Positions 11,005-20,705 are shown, counted from the first letter of the stretch. The stretch is 64,000 nucleotides of DNA from Alphaproteobacteria bacterium (GCA_009694135.1 SHVS01000005.1:1-64000), one strand, 5' to 3'. Translations and numbers: made by a program. Notes: generated from the sequence alone by a model not told the origin.

Positions 11005-11024
11005 CCTCCTTTGCCGAAAGGAGG
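11005..11024. repeat. perfect hairpin in the ssb-uvrA divergent gap
   Basis: CCTCCTTT, loop GCCG, AAAGGAGG: a perfect 8-bp stem. It lies 33 nt from the ssb start and 106 nt from the uvrA start. The right arm contains a Shine-Dalgarno-like AAAGGAGG. It could be an interspersed palindromic repeat unit or a regulatory structure. No second copy was noticed in this window. Confidence 0.45.
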
Positions 11025-11130
11025 TTGAGGGGCGATTGTCCGTCGCCGCGCGCAAAATGCCAAGGCTTCCGGTTCCCGTCGCCGCGCCTGCATGCTAGGA
11101 ACTGGGCTGCACCCCACCCAGCCAGGACCC

Positions 11131-13989
11131 ATGCTCGACCAGATCAGCATTCGCGGCGCGCGCGAGCACAACCTCAAGAACATCGACCTCGACCTCCCGC
11201 GCAACAAGCTGGTGGTGATCACCGGGCTGTCCGGCTCGGGCAAGTCGTCGCTTGCCTTCGATACCCTCTATGCCGAGGGGCAGCGGCGTTATGTCGAAAG
11301 CCTGTCGGCCTATGCGCGCCAGTTCCTTGAGCTGATGCAAAAGCCGGATGTCGATTCGATCGAAGGCCTCTCGCCCGCCATTTCCATCGAGCAAAAGACC
11401 ACCAGCCGCAACCCGCGCTCGACCGTCGGCACGGTGACCGAGATTTATGACTACCTGCGGTTGCTATATGCACGGATCGGCGTGCCTTATTCGCCGGCCA
11501 CCGGCCTGCCGATCGAGGCGCAGACCGTTTCGCAGATGGTCGACCGCATCATGGAGATGAAAGCGGGCACCAAGCTCAGCCTGCTCGCGCCCATCGTGCG
11601 CGGCCGCAAAGGCGAATACCGCAAGGAAATCTCCGATCTCAAGCGGCGCGGCTTTCAACGTTTGCGCGTCGACGGCAAGCTGGTCGATATCGAAGACGCT
11701 CCGGCGCTCGACAAGAAACTCAAGCACGATATCGCCGTGGTCGTCGATCGGATCGTGGTGAAACCCGGTCTGGCCGGGCGGCTGGCGGATTCGCTCGAGA
11801 CCGCATTGGAGCTCGCCGACGGGCTGGTGATCGCGCTCGACGCCGACAGCGACGTAGAAACTTTGTTCTCGGCCAAATTCGCCTGCCCGGTGTCGGGCTT
11901 CACCATCGAGGAGATCGAGCCGCGGCTGTTCTCCTTCAACAACCCGTTCGGCGCCTGCCCGACCTGCGACGGCTTAAGCAGCAAGATCGTGATCGACCCG
12001 GCGCTCGTGGTTCCCTATGGAAAACTGTCTCTCCGTGACGGCGCGATTGCGCCCTGGTCGGGGTCGAGCAGCCCCTATTACGCGCAAACCCTCGATAGCC
12101 TGGCGCGCCATTACAAGATCTCGACCGGCGAGGCGTGGAACGACCTCAAGCAAGAGGTGCGCGACGCCATCCTCTATGGCTCGGGCGAAGAGCCGGTCGC
12201 CATGCGCTATGACGACGGGATTCGCAGCTATCGGACCCATAAGCCCTTCGAAGGCGTGATCCGCAATCTGGAGCGGCGCTATCGCGAGACGGACAGCAAC
12301 TGGGTACGCGAGGACATCTCGCGTTATCAGGTGGCGAGCCCATGCGACGCCTGTTCGGGTGCGCGGCTCAAGCCCGAGGCTTTGGCGGTCAAGATCGACC
12401 GCCGCTCGATCGCCGAGGTATCGGCCTTGACCATCGACGCCGCCAGAGCCTGGTTCCATGCCCTGCCCGCCAAGCTCACCGTCAAGCAGCGCGAGATCGC
12501 CGCGCGCATCATCCGCGAGATCGAGGAACGGCTCGGCTTCCTCAACAGCGTTGGACTCGATTATTTGACGCTCGACCGCGCGGCGGGAACGCTGTCCGGC
12601 GGCGAAAGCCAGCGCATCCGTTTGGCGTCGCAAATCGGCTCGGGCTTGACCGGCGTGCTTTATGTGCTCGACGAGCCGTCGATCGGGCTGCATCAGCGCG
12701 ACAATGCGCGCTTGCTAGAAACCCTCAAGCGGCTGCGCGACCTGGGCAACACGGTGATCGTGGTCGAGCACGACGAAGGCGCGATCCGCGCCGCCGATTA
12801 TCTGGTCGATATGGGGCCGGCCGCCGGTGTGCATGGCGGGCGGGTGATCGCGGCCGGATCGCCAGAAGTGGTGCTCGCGTGCAAAGAGAGCCTCACCGCC
12901 GATTATCTTACCGGCCGCCGCCAGATCGCGGTCCCGAGCGTGCGCCGGCGCGGCAAGCTCGGCCAGGCGCTCACCCTCAAGGGCGCCTCGGCCAACAACC
13001 TCAAGCAGGTCACGGCGGTCATTCCGCTCGGCGCATTCGTCTGCGTCACCGGCGTGTCGGGCAGCGGCAAATCCTCGCTGGTGATCGATACGCTGTATCG
13101 CGCCGCCGCGCGCGCGCTCAACGGCGCCAATGAGCAGCCGGGCGCCTATGTGTCGCTCGATGGGTTGCAGCACCTCGATAAGGTGATCGACATCGACCAG
13201 TCGCCGATCGGGCGCACGCCGCGGTCCAATCCGGCCACCTATACCGGCGCCTTCTCGCATATCCGCGACTGGTATACCGGGCTGCCGGAAGCAAAGGCGC
13301 GCGGCTATCGGCCGGGGCGGTTCTCCTTCAACGTCAAGGGCGGCCGCTGCGAGGCATGCCAGGGCGACGGCGTGATCAAGATCGAGATGCACTTTCTCCC
13401 CGACGTCTATGTGCAATGCGATGTCTGCAAGGGGAAGCGCTACAATCGCGAGACGCTGGAGATCACCTATCGCGACAAGTCGATCGCCGCCGTGCTGGCG
13501 CAAACGGTCGACGAAGCCGCCGAGTTCTTCAAGGCCGTGCCCGCGATCCGTGAAAAGATGGAAACCTTGCAACGCGTCGGGCTGGGCTATGTCCAGGTCG
13601 GCCAGGCGGCGACCACTCTGTCCGGCGGCGAGGCACAGCGGGTCAAGCTTTCGCGCGAACTCGCCCGCCGTTCGACTGGGCGCACGTTGTATATCCTCGA
13701 CGAGCCCACCACCGGCTTGCATTTCGAGGATGTGCGCAAGCTGCTCGAAGTGCTCCAGGCGCTGGTCGAACATGGCAACAGCGTGGTCGTGATCGAGCAT
13801 AATCTGGACGTGATCAAGACCGCCGACTGGGTGATCGACATGGGCCCCGAGGGCGGCAACAAGGGCGGCCGCATGCTCGCCGCCGGCACGCCGGAGGACA
13901 TCTGCCGCGTGCCGGAAAGTTATACCGGCCGGTTTTTGGCCCCGCTCCTTTCGGGTCAGAAGCGCCTCCCGGCGCGTAAGCGAGCGTAA
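11131..13989 (+). CDS. uvrA: excinuclease ABC subunit A
   Basis: Damage-recognition ATPase of nucleotide excision repair, which loads UvrB. It has 952 residues from ATG 11131, preceded by CAGGA. This start aligns with the usual UvrA N-terminus ([14 protein letters not shown]); the in-frame ATG 39 nt upstream has no ribosome site. There are two ABC cassettes, with Walker [10 protein letters not shown] at 32-40 and GVSGSGKSS in the second half, and signatures LSGGESQRI and LSGGEAQRV. Zinc-finger cysteines are [15 protein letters not shown] and CEACQGDG...CDVCKG. It is followed 3 nt later by trmFO on the same strand. Confidence 0.97.
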   Translation: MLDQISIRGAREHNLKNIDLDLPRNKLVVITGLSGSGKSSLAFDTLYAEGQRRYVESLSAYARQFLELMQKPDVDSIEGLSPAISIEQKTTSRNPRSTVGTVTEIYDYLRLLYARIGVPYSPATGLPIEAQTVSQMVDRIMEMKAGTKLSLLAPIVRGRKGEYRKEISDLKRRGFQRLRVDGKLVDIEDAPALDKKLKHDIAVVVDRIVVKPGLAGRLADSLETALELADGLVIALDADSDVETLFSAKFACPVSGFTIEEIEPRLFSFNNPFGACPTCDGLSSKIVIDPALVVPYGKLSLRDGAIAPWSGSSSPYYAQTLDSLARHYKISTGEAWNDLKQEVRDAILYGSGEEPVAMRYDDGIRSYRTHKPFEGVIRNLERRYRETDSNWVREDISRYQVASPCDACSGARLKPEALAVKIDRRSIAEVSALTIDAARAWFHALPAKLTVKQREIAARIIREIEERLGFLNSVGLDYLTLDRAAGTLSGGESQRIRLASQIGSGLTGVLYVLDEPSIGLHQRDNARLLETLKRLRDLGNTVIVVEHDEGAIRAADYLVDMGPAAGVHGGRVIAAGSPEVVLACKESLTADYLTGRRQIAVPSVRRRGKLGQALTLKGASANNLKQVTAVIPLGAFVCVTGVSGSGKSSLVIDTLYRAAARALNGANEQPGAYVSLDGLQHLDKVIDIDQSPIGRTPRSNPATYTGAFSHIRDWYTGLPEAKARGYRPGRFSFNVKGGRCEACQGDGVIKIEMHFLPDVYVQCDVCKGKRYNRETLEITYRDKSIAAVLAQTVDEAAEFFKAVPAIREKMETLQRVGLGYVQVGQAATTLSGGEAQRVKLSRELARRSTGRTLYILDEPTTGLHFEDVRKLLEVLQALVEHGNSVVVIEHNLDVIKTADWVIDMGPEGGNKGGRMLAAGTPEDICRVPESYTGRFLAPLLSGQKRLPARKRA

Positions 13990-13992
13990 CGC

Positions 13993-15348
13993 ATGTCGTC
14001 CGCAAGAAATCCCATCCATGTGATCGGCGGCGGCTTGGCCGGCAGCGAAGCCGCGTGGCAAGTCGTATCGGCCGGTGTCCCCGTGGTTCTGCATGAAATG
14101 CGTCCCACGCGCGCGACGCCGGCGCATAAGACCGACCGTCTGGCCGAGCTGGTCTGCTCCAATTCCTTCCGCTCGGACGACGCGCAGAACAATGCCGTCG
14201 GGTTGCTGCATGAGGAAATGCGCCGGCTCGGCTCGCTGATTCTCTCGGCCGGCGACCAGCACAAATTGCCCGCCGGTGCGGCGCTGGCGGTCGATCGCGA
14301 CGGTTTCGCCGATGAAGTCACGGCGCGGCTTTCGGCGCATCCCCTGGTCACGATCGAGCGCACGGAAGTGGCCGGTCTGCCGCCGCCCGATTGGGACAGC
14401 GTGATCATCGCCACCGGGCCGCTGACCTCGCCGACGCTCGCCGAGGCGGTGCGCAAGCTTACCGGAGAGGCCGAGCTGGCCTTCTTCGACGCCATCGCGC
14501 CGATCGTCTATCGCGAGAGCATCGATTTCGACATCGCCTGGTTCCAGTCGCGCTATGACAAACCCGGCCCCGGCGGCAGCGGCAAGGACTATATCAACTG
14601 CCCGCTCGATGAAGCTGAATACGGGCGCTTCATCGATGCGCTTCTAGCCGGGGAAAAGACCGAGTTCCACGGCTGGGAAAAGGACACGCCCTATTTCGAA
14701 GGCTGCCTGCCGATCGAAGTAATGGCGGCGCGCGGGCGCGACACGCTGCGCTATGGGCCGATGAAGCCGGTCGGCTTGCGCGATCCGCGTACCGATCGGC
14801 GGCCGCATGCCGTGGTGCAGCTGCGCCAGGACAACGCGCTCGGCACGCTGTTCAACATAGTCGGCTTCCAAACCAAGCTGAAATACGGGGCGCAGAAGGA
14901 AATCTTCCAGCTCATCCCGGGTCTGGGCAAAGCCGAATTCGCGCGGCTGGGCGGCATCCACCGCAACACCTTCATCAATAGCCCGAAGCTGCTCGACGGC
15001 GCGCTGCGCTTGAAGGCCCAGCCGCGCCTGCGCTTCGCCGGGCAGATCACCGGCGTCGAGGGCTATGTCGAAAGCGCCGCCATCGGGCTCTTGGCCGGGC
15101 GCTTCGCGGCCGCCGAGCGGCTGGGAACGGCGATCACCGATCCGCCGGCAACGACGGCGATGGGCGCGCTGCTGCGCCATATCACTGGCGGGGCCAATGC
15201 CGAGACCTTCCAGCCGATGAATGTGAACTTCGGGCTGTTCCCGGACGTGCCGCGCGGCAAGAAAGACGACAAGCGTCATGCGCTGACCAGCCGCGCCCTG
15301 GCCGATCTAGCCGGGTGGATCGCGCCGAACCGCCAAGCCGCCAAGTAA
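13993..15348 (+). CDS. trmFO: folate/FAD-dependent tRNA m5U54 methyltransferase
   Basis: Forms 5-methyluridine at position 54 of the tRNA T-loop using methylenetetrahydrofolate and FADH2. It has 451 residues. The FAD dinucleotide motif [13 protein letters not shown] is at the N-terminus. The family blocks [47 protein letters not shown] and [14 protein letters not shown] are present. It starts 3 nt after the uvrA stop and is likely cotranscribed. Its stop nearly abuts that of the convergent 15350-16174 gene, so there is no room for a terminator between them. Confidence 0.96.
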   Translation: MSSARNPIHVIGGGLAGSEAAWQVVSAGVPVVLHEMRPTRATPAHKTDRLAELVCSNSFRSDDAQNNAVGLLHEEMRRLGSLILSAGDQHKLPAGAALAVDRDGFADEVTARLSAHPLVTIERTEVAGLPPPDWDSVIIATGPLTSPTLAEAVRKLTGEAELAFFDAIAPIVYRESIDFDIAWFQSRYDKPGPGGSGKDYINCPLDEAEYGRFIDALLAGEKTEFHGWEKDTPYFEGCLPIEVMAARGRDTLRYGPMKPVGLRDPRTDRRPHAVVQLRQDNALGTLFNIVGFQTKLKYGAQKEIFQLIPGLGKAEFARLGGIHRNTFINSPKLLDGALRLKAQPRLRFAGQITGVEGYVESAAIGLLAGRFAAAERLGTAITDPPATTAMGALLRHITGGANAETFQPMNVNFGLFPDVPRGKKDDKRHALTSRALADLAGWIAPNRQAAK

Positions 15349-15349
15349 G

Positions 15350-16174
15350 TTAAAAACGCCCTCGCCAATGGGCCACGGCGAGGCGCAGCGGGGCGAAGCT
15401 GATCCGGAGCGGCAGGCGCCAGGGGTCGTAATCCACCGCTTGCAGCCGGCGAAGGATCGCATCCGCCAAGGGGCCGAGCAACAGAGGCGTCTGCGCCGCC
15501 GGGACGATATCGGCTTCCCGCGCGGATGAAATTTCCCTCCGCGCTCGTTCCGCCACTTCGCGCACCACTGACGCCATTTGCTGTGTGCCGCGCGCGGCGA
15601 GGAGCGCGCCTGGATCGAGGCCTCCGTCCCGCAATAACGTGCTGGGCAACATCGTGCGGCCAGCGCGTGCATGGATCGGCGTCGAACGCAGCAAGCCGAG
15701 CAGCGCCCAACCCGTGCCGAGCGCATGCGCGGCTTTCCGACTCGAAGGATCGGCGGCATCCAACAGCTCCAGCGCCAGCTCGAGGAGCACGCCTGCGGTT
15801 GTGCGGCCATAGACGGCCAGATCGTCCAGCGTTGCGAAGGGCTCCGGCGCAAGATCATGTTCGCGCGCGTCGAGCAGCCGGTCGATCAGACCCCGGCTCA
15901 ATCGCGGCGCAAGCGGTGCGAGTTCTTCCAGAACCGGGTGCTGGCGACAATTCCCGGCGTAAAGCTCGGCAATCGCTTCGCGCCACCATTGGAGCCGGAT
16001 CAGCCCCATTTCCGGCGTCCGCACCGCCTCGCGCGTGCGCGCGACCTCCAGGTTGAAGGCGTAAAGCGCGAGCAGCGCCGCGCGCTGAGCGGACGGTGCA
16101 AACAGCGCCGTCAGATAGCGATCACGGTCGTAACTCCGCACGATCTCGGCGCAATAGGATACTGGCTTCGGCAT
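15350..16174 (-). CDS. squalene/phytoene synthase-fold protein, NDUFAF6-like
   Basis: A 274-residue protein with the all-helical trans-isoprenyl-diphosphate synthase fold: SYDRDRYLTALFAP at the start, ALYAFNLEVARTREAV and RLQWWREAIAELY in the middle. The two Asp-rich diphosphate-binding motifs of true phytoene/squalene synthases (DDxxD type) are not visible, which matches the NDUFAF6 branch. In mitochondria that branch is a complex I assembly factor. In alphaproteobacteria it often lies near secDF and the Mth938 gene, as here (Mth938-like at 18192). It is divergent from hpnE, so a role as the HpnC/HpnD partner was considered, but the missing Asp motifs argue against it. Confidence 0.78.
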   Translation of the reverse strand: MPKPVSYCAEIVRSYDRDRYLTALFAPSAQRAALLALYAFNLEVARTREAVRTPEMGLIRLQWWREAIAELYAGNCRQHPVLEELAPLAPRLSRGLIDRLLDAREHDLAPEPFATLDDLAVYGRTTAGVLLELALELLDAADPSSRKAAHALGTGWALLGLLRSTPIHARAGRTMLPSTLLRDGGLDPGALLAARGTQQMASVVREVAERARREISSAREADIVPAAQTPLLLGPLADAILRRLQAVDYDPWRLPLRISFAPLRLAVAHWRGRF

Positions 16175-16290
16175 CGGCGGGAGGTTTCAGCCATCGGCTC
16201 GACGAGCGCAACTCTTGCAAGCATGCTTGGCGGGCCTGGCCCGAGCCTGATAGCTGATAGCGGACCGCGAAACGCTGAGGCTGGGTCATT

Positions 16291-17589
16291 ATGCTGCATA
16301 TCGTTGGTGCCGGACTGGCGGGGCTTGCCTGCGCGGTTGACGCTGTCGTGGCCGGGCTGCCCGTGCGGCTTTACGAGGCCGCGCCGCAGGCCGGCGGGCG
16401 CTGCCGTTCATTTCACGACAGCACGCTCGACCGGGTGATCGACAATGGCAATCACCTGATCCTTGGCGCGAACCGGGCGGCATTCCGCTACCTCGACCGC
16501 ATCGGCGCGCGTGACCGGTTGACCGGGATCGAACCGTCAAGCGTACCCTTCCTCGACCTTGCCAGCGGGGAAAGCTGGCGCGTGAGCGCGGGCTGGTCAA
16601 CGCTCGGACGAGCGCTCAGCGGCCGAGGGGTGCTGGTGCCCGGCGGAACTTGGAGCGAATTCGCCCGCCTATGGCGGCTTTTTCGCGCGCCCGAAAACGC
16701 CATTGTCGTGGATGCCCTTGGCCCAGAGGGAGCGCTGTATTGGAAGCTCTGGATTCCACTTTCGGTGGCCGCGCTCAACACCGCTCCGGACGAAGCCGCC
16801 GCCAGTCTTCTCTGGCCGGTCGTCGCCCGCACGTTACTGGCCGGTAGCGACGCCTGCCGCCCCTATATCGCGCGCGAAGGGCTTGGGGCAGCGCTGATCG
16901 ACCCGGCTGTGGACTGGCTCGCAAAGCGCGGCGCGAATCTCGCAACCGGCATGCGCGTCAATGCGCTGAACTTCGACGGCAAGCGCCTCGCTGCGCTGGG
17001 GTGCGACGGGCAACAGATTGCCCTTGCCGCCGGAGATGCCGTTGTCTTGGCCGTGCCGCCGGCGAATGCCAATGCGCTGGTGCCAGGCCTCGGCGCGCCC
17101 GAGGAAACGCGCGCGATCGTCAACACCCATTTCCGCCTCGAGCGTCCGGCCGCCCTGCCCTTTGGTGCGCCTTTGCTTGGCCTCCTCGGCGGCGAGGCCG
17201 AATGGTTATTCCTGCGCGGCGACGTGCTGTCGGTCACGGTCAGCGCCGCCGACGCAATCGCAGCCAAGCCGGCGGAGGAAATCGCCGCGCTGATGTGGCG
17301 CGATGTTACGCGCGCGATCGGGCAGCTCGGCGCCCTGCTGCCGCCGGTGCGGGTCATCAAGGAGAAACGCGCAACGCCGGCGCAGACTCCCGAATTCGCC
17401 CGCTCGCGCCTCCCCGCCAAGACTCGCTGGCAAAATTTGTTCCTCGCCGGCGATTGGACCGCGACCGGACTTCCAGCCACGATCGAGGGCGCGATCGCAT
17501 CGGGCCAAGAAGCCGCCTTGCAGGTTGTTTCGACTCAAGGCGCTGGTGTAACGTCCGGCCGCGACGCCATACGGAAGGACCAAGCATGA
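16291..17589 (+). CDS. hpnE: hydroxysqualene dehydroxylase, HpnE-type FAD oxidoreductase
   Basis: A 432-residue flavoprotein of the phytoene-desaturase superfamily. The FAD motif GAGLAGLACA is at the N-terminus, followed by YEAAPQAGGRCRSFHD, DNGNHLILGANRA and the C-terminal FLAGDWTATGLPATIEGAI. HpnE reduces hydroxysqualene to squalene, the last of three steps (HpnC, HpnD, HpnE) feeding hopanoid synthesis. No true hpnC, hpnD or squalene-hopene cyclase gene is in this window. Its stop overlaps the start of a 29-codon ORF (ATGA), so the two are translationally coupled. Another amine-oxidase-like desaturase role is possible, but sequence similarity to HpnE is good. Confidence 0.82.
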   Translation: MLHIVGAGLAGLACAVDAVVAGLPVRLYEAAPQAGGRCRSFHDSTLDRVIDNGNHLILGANRAAFRYLDRIGARDRLTGIEPSSVPFLDLASGESWRVSAGWSTLGRALSGRGVLVPGGTWSEFARLWRLFRAPENAIVVDALGPEGALYWKLWIPLSVAALNTAPDEAAASLLWPVVARTLLAGSDACRPYIAREGLGAALIDPAVDWLAKRGANLATGMRVNALNFDGKRLAALGCDGQQIALAAGDAVVLAVPPANANALVPGLGAPEETRAIVNTHFRLERPAALPFGAPLLGLLGGEAEWLFLRGDVLSVTVSAADAIAAKPAEEIAALMWRDVTRAIGQLGALLPPVRVIKEKRATPAQTPEFARSRLPAKTRWQNLFLAGDWTATGLPATIEGAIASGQEAALQVVSTQGAGVTSGRDAIRKDQA

Positions 17590-17675
17590 AAAACCCGCTC
17601 GAATCCCTGCATCAGACCCTGCTGATCGGCCTCGCTCTGGTCGCGGTGCTGATCGTCTACACGCAGATGTTTTGA
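17586..17675 (+). CDS. 29-residue single-pass membrane peptide
   Basis: A short ORF below usual size limits. It starts at the ATG overlapping the hpnE stop (ATGA), 6 nt after GGAAGGA. The peptide is a hydrophilic N-terminus (MKNPLESLHQ), a 15-residue hydrophobic stretch (TLLIGLALVAVLIVY) and TQMF. It ends 28 nt before the PuuD-like membrane protein. Position, ribosome site and amphipathic layout support real translation. It could be a small subunit of the PuuD-like protein or a coupling leader. No family is recognised. Confidence 0.55.
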   Translation: MKNPLESLHQTLLIGLALVAVLIVYTQMF

Positions 17676-17703
17676 GCCTCAGACAACCACGAGGACACTC
17701 GCC

Positions 17704-18195
17704 ATGGCCGAATTCGCACTTGCCGTACTGCGCTGGTTTCACGTCATTTCCGGAGTGATGTGGATCGGTTTGCTCTATTACTTCAATTTTGTGCAGATGC
17801 CTTCCATGCCCAAGATCCCGGACGACCAGAAGCCGGCGATCAGCAAGGTGATCGCGCCGGCGGCGCTGTTCTGGTTCCGCATGGCCGCGGCGTCGACCGT
17901 GCTGTGGGGATTGGCGCTGGCGGGGCCAAGGCTTTTGCCGGCACTGGCAATCGGCCTGGCCGATGGCAGCAAATCCAATGCGATGATCGGCGTCGGCATG
18001 TGGCTCGGCCTGATCATGGCCTTCAATGTCTGGTTCGTGATCTGGCCCAATCAGCAACGCGCGCTCGGCTTGGTCGATGCGACGCCGGAGGTGAAGAAGG
18101 CCTCTGCCCGCACGGCGATGCTGTTCTCGCGTACCAATGCGGCGCTCTCCTTGCCGATGCTTTTCGCCATGGTGGCCGGCCCGCATATTTATTAG
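17704..18195 (+). CDS. PuuD-like (urate hydroxylase N-domain) membrane protein
   Basis: A 163-residue integral membrane protein with about four hydrophobic segments. It resembles the membrane domain of PuuD-type urate hydroxylases (RWFHVISGVMWIGLLYYFNFVQ, FRMAAASTVLWGLAL, WLGLIMAFNVWFVIWPNQQ). The cytochrome c domain of PuuD (CxxCH) is absent, so urate oxidation is doubtful. Conserved His/Trp in the first helix could bind haem. It is preceded by hpnE and the 29-residue peptide on the same strand. Its stop overlaps the stop of the convergent Mth938-like gene by 4 nt. Confidence 0.7.
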   Translation: MAEFALAVLRWFHVISGVMWIGLLYYFNFVQMPSMPKIPDDQKPAISKVIAPAALFWFRMAAASTVLWGLALAGPRLLPALAIGLADGSKSNAMIGVGMWLGLIMAFNVWFVIWPNQQRALGLVDATPEVKKASARTAMLFSRTNAALSLPMLFAMVAGPHIY

Positions 18196-18551
18196 AGCGG
18201 GAAGAGCAAAGCTCCCACGCGCCGGCGCTCGGACTGCAACAGACCGTAGGTGCGGCACGCCGCACCGGTTTCCAGCAGTTCGAGCGCGGCTTTGGCGGAG
18301 CGACAAGCATCGCGAAGGATCGAGGGCGCAGGGAGTGCCTTTGCCCCGCAGCCGACAATCAGCAGGTCATAGGCACCGGCTTCGGCCGCGAGTGGCGCAA
18401 GGTCGCTCGGTTGGATTGCATCGAGTGCGCCAGCGTTCAATGGATGCGCGCCGCCGGGCAACAGCAAAACGCCCAGGCGATGGACGGTGCCGCTGATTCG
18501 GAATCCGGCCGGTCCGTAACCTTCAAGGATGGCCGGAGGGTCGGCCGCCAT
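18192..18551 (-). CDS. Mth938-domain protein (NDUFAF3/DUF498 family)
   Basis: A 119-residue protein of the Mth938 fold: IEGYGPAGFRISG-like start (ILEGYGPAGFRISGT), LLLPGGAHPL, DLLIVGCGAKAL and a C-terminal AAC/TYGLLQSERR segment. The mitochondrial relative NDUFAF3 is a complex I assembly factor; the bacterial role is not settled. It lies 4 nt downstream of secD on the same strand, in the slot where secF would normally come between them. With the NDUFAF6-like gene at 15350 it forms a conserved alphaproteobacterial neighbourhood that is here split by the hpnE/PuuD cassette. Confidence 0.85.
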   Translation of the reverse strand: MAADPPAILEGYGPAGFRISGTVHRLGVLLLPGGAHPLNAGALDAIQPSDLAPLAAEAGAYDLLIVGCGAKALPAPSILRDACRSAKAALELLETGAACRTYGLLQSERRRVGALLFPL

Positions 18552-18555
18552 TCCG

Positions 18556-20124
18556 CTAGACCGGGATTTCTTTCCGCCGGCGGCCGCTGCGCAACCAAGC
18601 CACCACCATCAAACGCGTGACCTGCACCGCGGTGAACATCGAGGTGACGATACCGACCGACAGGGTGACGGCGAAGCCGCGGATCGGCCCGGCGCCAAAG
18701 GTGAACAGCAACAGCCCGGCGATGAGCGTGGTCAGATTGGAGTCCACGATCGTCGCCATGGCGCGCTCGAAGCCGAGCTCGATCGCCCGGATCGGCGTTT
18801 GTCCGGCGCGCACTTCTTCGCGGATACGCTCATAGATCAGCACATTGGCGTCCACCGCCATGCCCATGGTGAGCACGATGCCGGCGATGCCCGGCAGCGT
18901 CAGGCTGGAGCCGAGAAGAGACAGCGCCGCCACCAGAAGCCCAATGTTGACCGTCAGTGCGATGATCGAGAGAAAGCCGAAGAAGCTGTAATAAACCGTC
19001 ATGAACCCGGCCACGAGCACCATGCCGATGATCGCCGACAACTTTCCGGCGGCGATCGAATCCGCGCCCAGCCCCGGCCCAACGGTGCGCTCTTCGAGCA
19101 CGGTTAGCGGCGCCGGCAGCGCTCCGGCGCGCAACAGCAGCGCCAGATCCTGGGCCTGTTGCGTAGTAAAGCCGCCCGAGATCTGGCCGGAGCTGCCGAC
19201 GATCGGCGTGCGTATCACCGGCGCGCTGATCACTCGGTCATCGAGCACGATCGCCAATTTCTTGCCAACGTTGCGCGTCGTAACGTCGCCGAACTTGCGC
19301 CCACCCTGGGTGTCGAAGCGAAAACTGACGATCGGCTGGCGCCCATTGTCGAATCCGAGCTGAGCGTCAACCAGATGATTGCCGCCGACCTCGATCTCGC
19401 GCTTCACCAGAATCTTCGATTGCTGACCGCCTTCCGCCAAGGGAAGCAGCACCGATCCGGCGGGAACGTTTCCGTTGAGCGCATCGGCTAGCGAGTTGCC
19501 CTCATCGACCAGATGGAAGTTGAGTTTCGCGGTCTGGCCGAGTAGCCGCTTGATGCGGTCCGGATCGCCCACGCCCGGTAATTCGACGACAATGCGGTCC
19601 TTGCCCTGCTGTTGGATGGTTGGTTCGGCGACGCCGGTTTCATCGACGCGCTTGCGCACCACTTCGATCGATTGGTCGATGATCGACTGCTGGCGGCGGA
19701 TCAAGGCCGCGTCGGTCAGAGCAAGGCGATACTTCAAGCCGTTGTTCGTGAGCGCGAAATCGGGGCTGAGCTTGCGCAGGAGATCGTCCGCTTTGCCGCT
19801 CTGCGCGACCTCGGTCAATTCCACGATCACGGCGCCGCCCTCGACCACGAGCGTCTTGTAGTTGACGCGCTCGCGCCGCAAGGCGGTGCGCGCATCGGCC
19901 AGGACGTTGTCGAGCAGGTCCTTGATCACGGCGTTAACCTGGACTTCGAGCAAAAGATGCGCGCCGCCGCGCAGATCGAGGCCGAGATTCATCTTCTTAT
20001 GCGGGCTCCAGCTCGGCCAGCCGCTGGGCGTTTCGTTGAAAATCAGATTTGGCGCGGCATAGACAAAGCCGAGCAGGCTCAACACGATCGTGAGCAACAT
20101 GCTCCAGCGGTTATATTGAACCAC
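18556..20124 (-). CDS. secD: protein translocase subunit SecD
   Basis: RND-type inner-membrane component that, with SecF and YajC, uses the proton gradient to complete Sec-dependent export. It has 522 residues: one N-terminal membrane helix, the periplasmic P1 region with [33 protein letters not shown] and VELPG, and five C-terminal helices with LTLPGIAGIVLTMGMAVDANVLIYERIREE. The length is normal for a SecD without a SecF fusion. yajC lies 17 nt upstream. No secF follows; the next gene is the Mth938-like ORF. Confidence 0.97.
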   Translation of the reverse strand: MVQYNRWSMLLTIVLSLLGFVYAAPNLIFNETPSGWPSWSPHKKMNLGLDLRGGAHLLLEVQVNAVIKDLLDNVLADARTALRRERVNYKTLVVEGGAVIVELTEVAQSGKADDLLRKLSPDFALTNNGLKYRLALTDAALIRRQQSIIDQSIEVVRKRVDETGVAEPTIQQQGKDRIVVELPGVGDPDRIKRLLGQTAKLNFHLVDEGNSLADALNGNVPAGSVLLPLAEGGQQSKILVKREIEVGGNHLVDAQLGFDNGRQPIVSFRFDTQGGRKFGDVTTRNVGKKLAIVLDDRVISAPVIRTPIVGSSGQISGGFTTQQAQDLALLLRAGALPAPLTVLEERTVGPGLGADSIAAGKLSAIIGMVLVAGFMTVYYSFFGFLSIIALTVNIGLLVAALSLLGSSLTLPGIAGIVLTMGMAVDANVLIYERIREEVRAGQTPIRAIELGFERAMATIVDSNLTTLIAGLLLFTFGAGPIRGFAVTLSVGIVTSMFTAVQVTRLMVVAWLRSGRRRKEIPV

Positions 20125-20140
20125 GCGCGTCCCCCGCGAT

Positions 20141-20566
20141 TTAAGAAGTCGAAGCCTGGCTCTTCGCCGGACCGGTGTCGGCGGAAGCGGTCTCGGCCTC
20201 CTCGGCTGGCTTTCCGGATGCCGGTTTCTTGTCCTGCGAGCGGGTCGCCGGATCGGACTTGCCCAAAATCTCGGCCACGGTCGAGCGGATCACGCTCACC
20301 CGCACGCCCTGGGCGATTTCGACCATGAGTTCGTTGTCGCCGACGACCTTGCTGACCGTGCCAATCAGCCCGCCGCCGGTCACGATCCGGTCGCCGCGGC
20401 GAATGCCGGCCAGCTTCTCTTTATGTTCCTTCGCCTTCTTCTGCTGCGGCCGCAGGAGCAGGAAATAGAAGATGCCGACGATCACCAGCATGGGCGCCAA
20501 GGCCGTGAACAGGTCGGTCGGGCTGCCGCCGCCTGCCGTCTGCGCGTATGCCGTGCCGATCAGCAT
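20141..20566 (-). CDS. yajC: preprotein translocase subunit YajC
   Basis: A small single-span inner-membrane partner of SecDF. It has 141 residues, longer than E. coli YajC (110) because of an Ala/Pro/Lys-rich C-terminal tail. Family features are the membrane segment LFTALAPMLVIVGIFYFLLLRPQQKK, then GDRIVTGGGLIGTVSKV and VSVIRSTVAEIL. It is the first gene of the yajC-secD-Mth938 unit and is divergent from the DUF815 ATPase at 20706. Confidence 0.94.
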   Translation of the reverse strand: MLIGTAYAQTAGGGSPTDLFTALAPMLVIVGIFYFLLLRPQQKKAKEHKEKLAGIRRGDRIVTGGGLIGTVSKVVGDNELMVEIAQGVRVSVIRSTVAEILGKSDPATRSQDKKPASGKPAEEAETASADTGPAKSQASTS

Positions 20567-20705
20567 GTCGTCTCCTCACAAGAAATTCAGCCGCGGCGCC
20601 AACCTCGCCGCGGTTCCGGGCGGAACTATAACCCGGCAAGGGAGCGTTGCAAGGAGGCAGGGCCGGTCGTGTATACCTGCGCGGACCGAATGGACGGGAT
20701 TTATC

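Noticed and set aside
10972..11130. LexA (SOS) box between ssb and uvrA
   Set aside because: I looked for GTTC-N7-GTTC and GAAC-N7-GAAC and found none; GTTC at about 11070 has no partner at the right spacing.
12715..14340. 541-residue minus-strand frame over uvrA and trmFO
   Set aside because: The strongest shadow by length, but it is opposite the second UvrA cassette and has no family pattern; the plus-strand genes are unambiguous.
15350..16174. HpnC or HpnD partner for hpnE
   Set aside because: The divergent position fits, but both Asp-rich catalytic motifs are absent, which suits the NDUFAF6 branch better.
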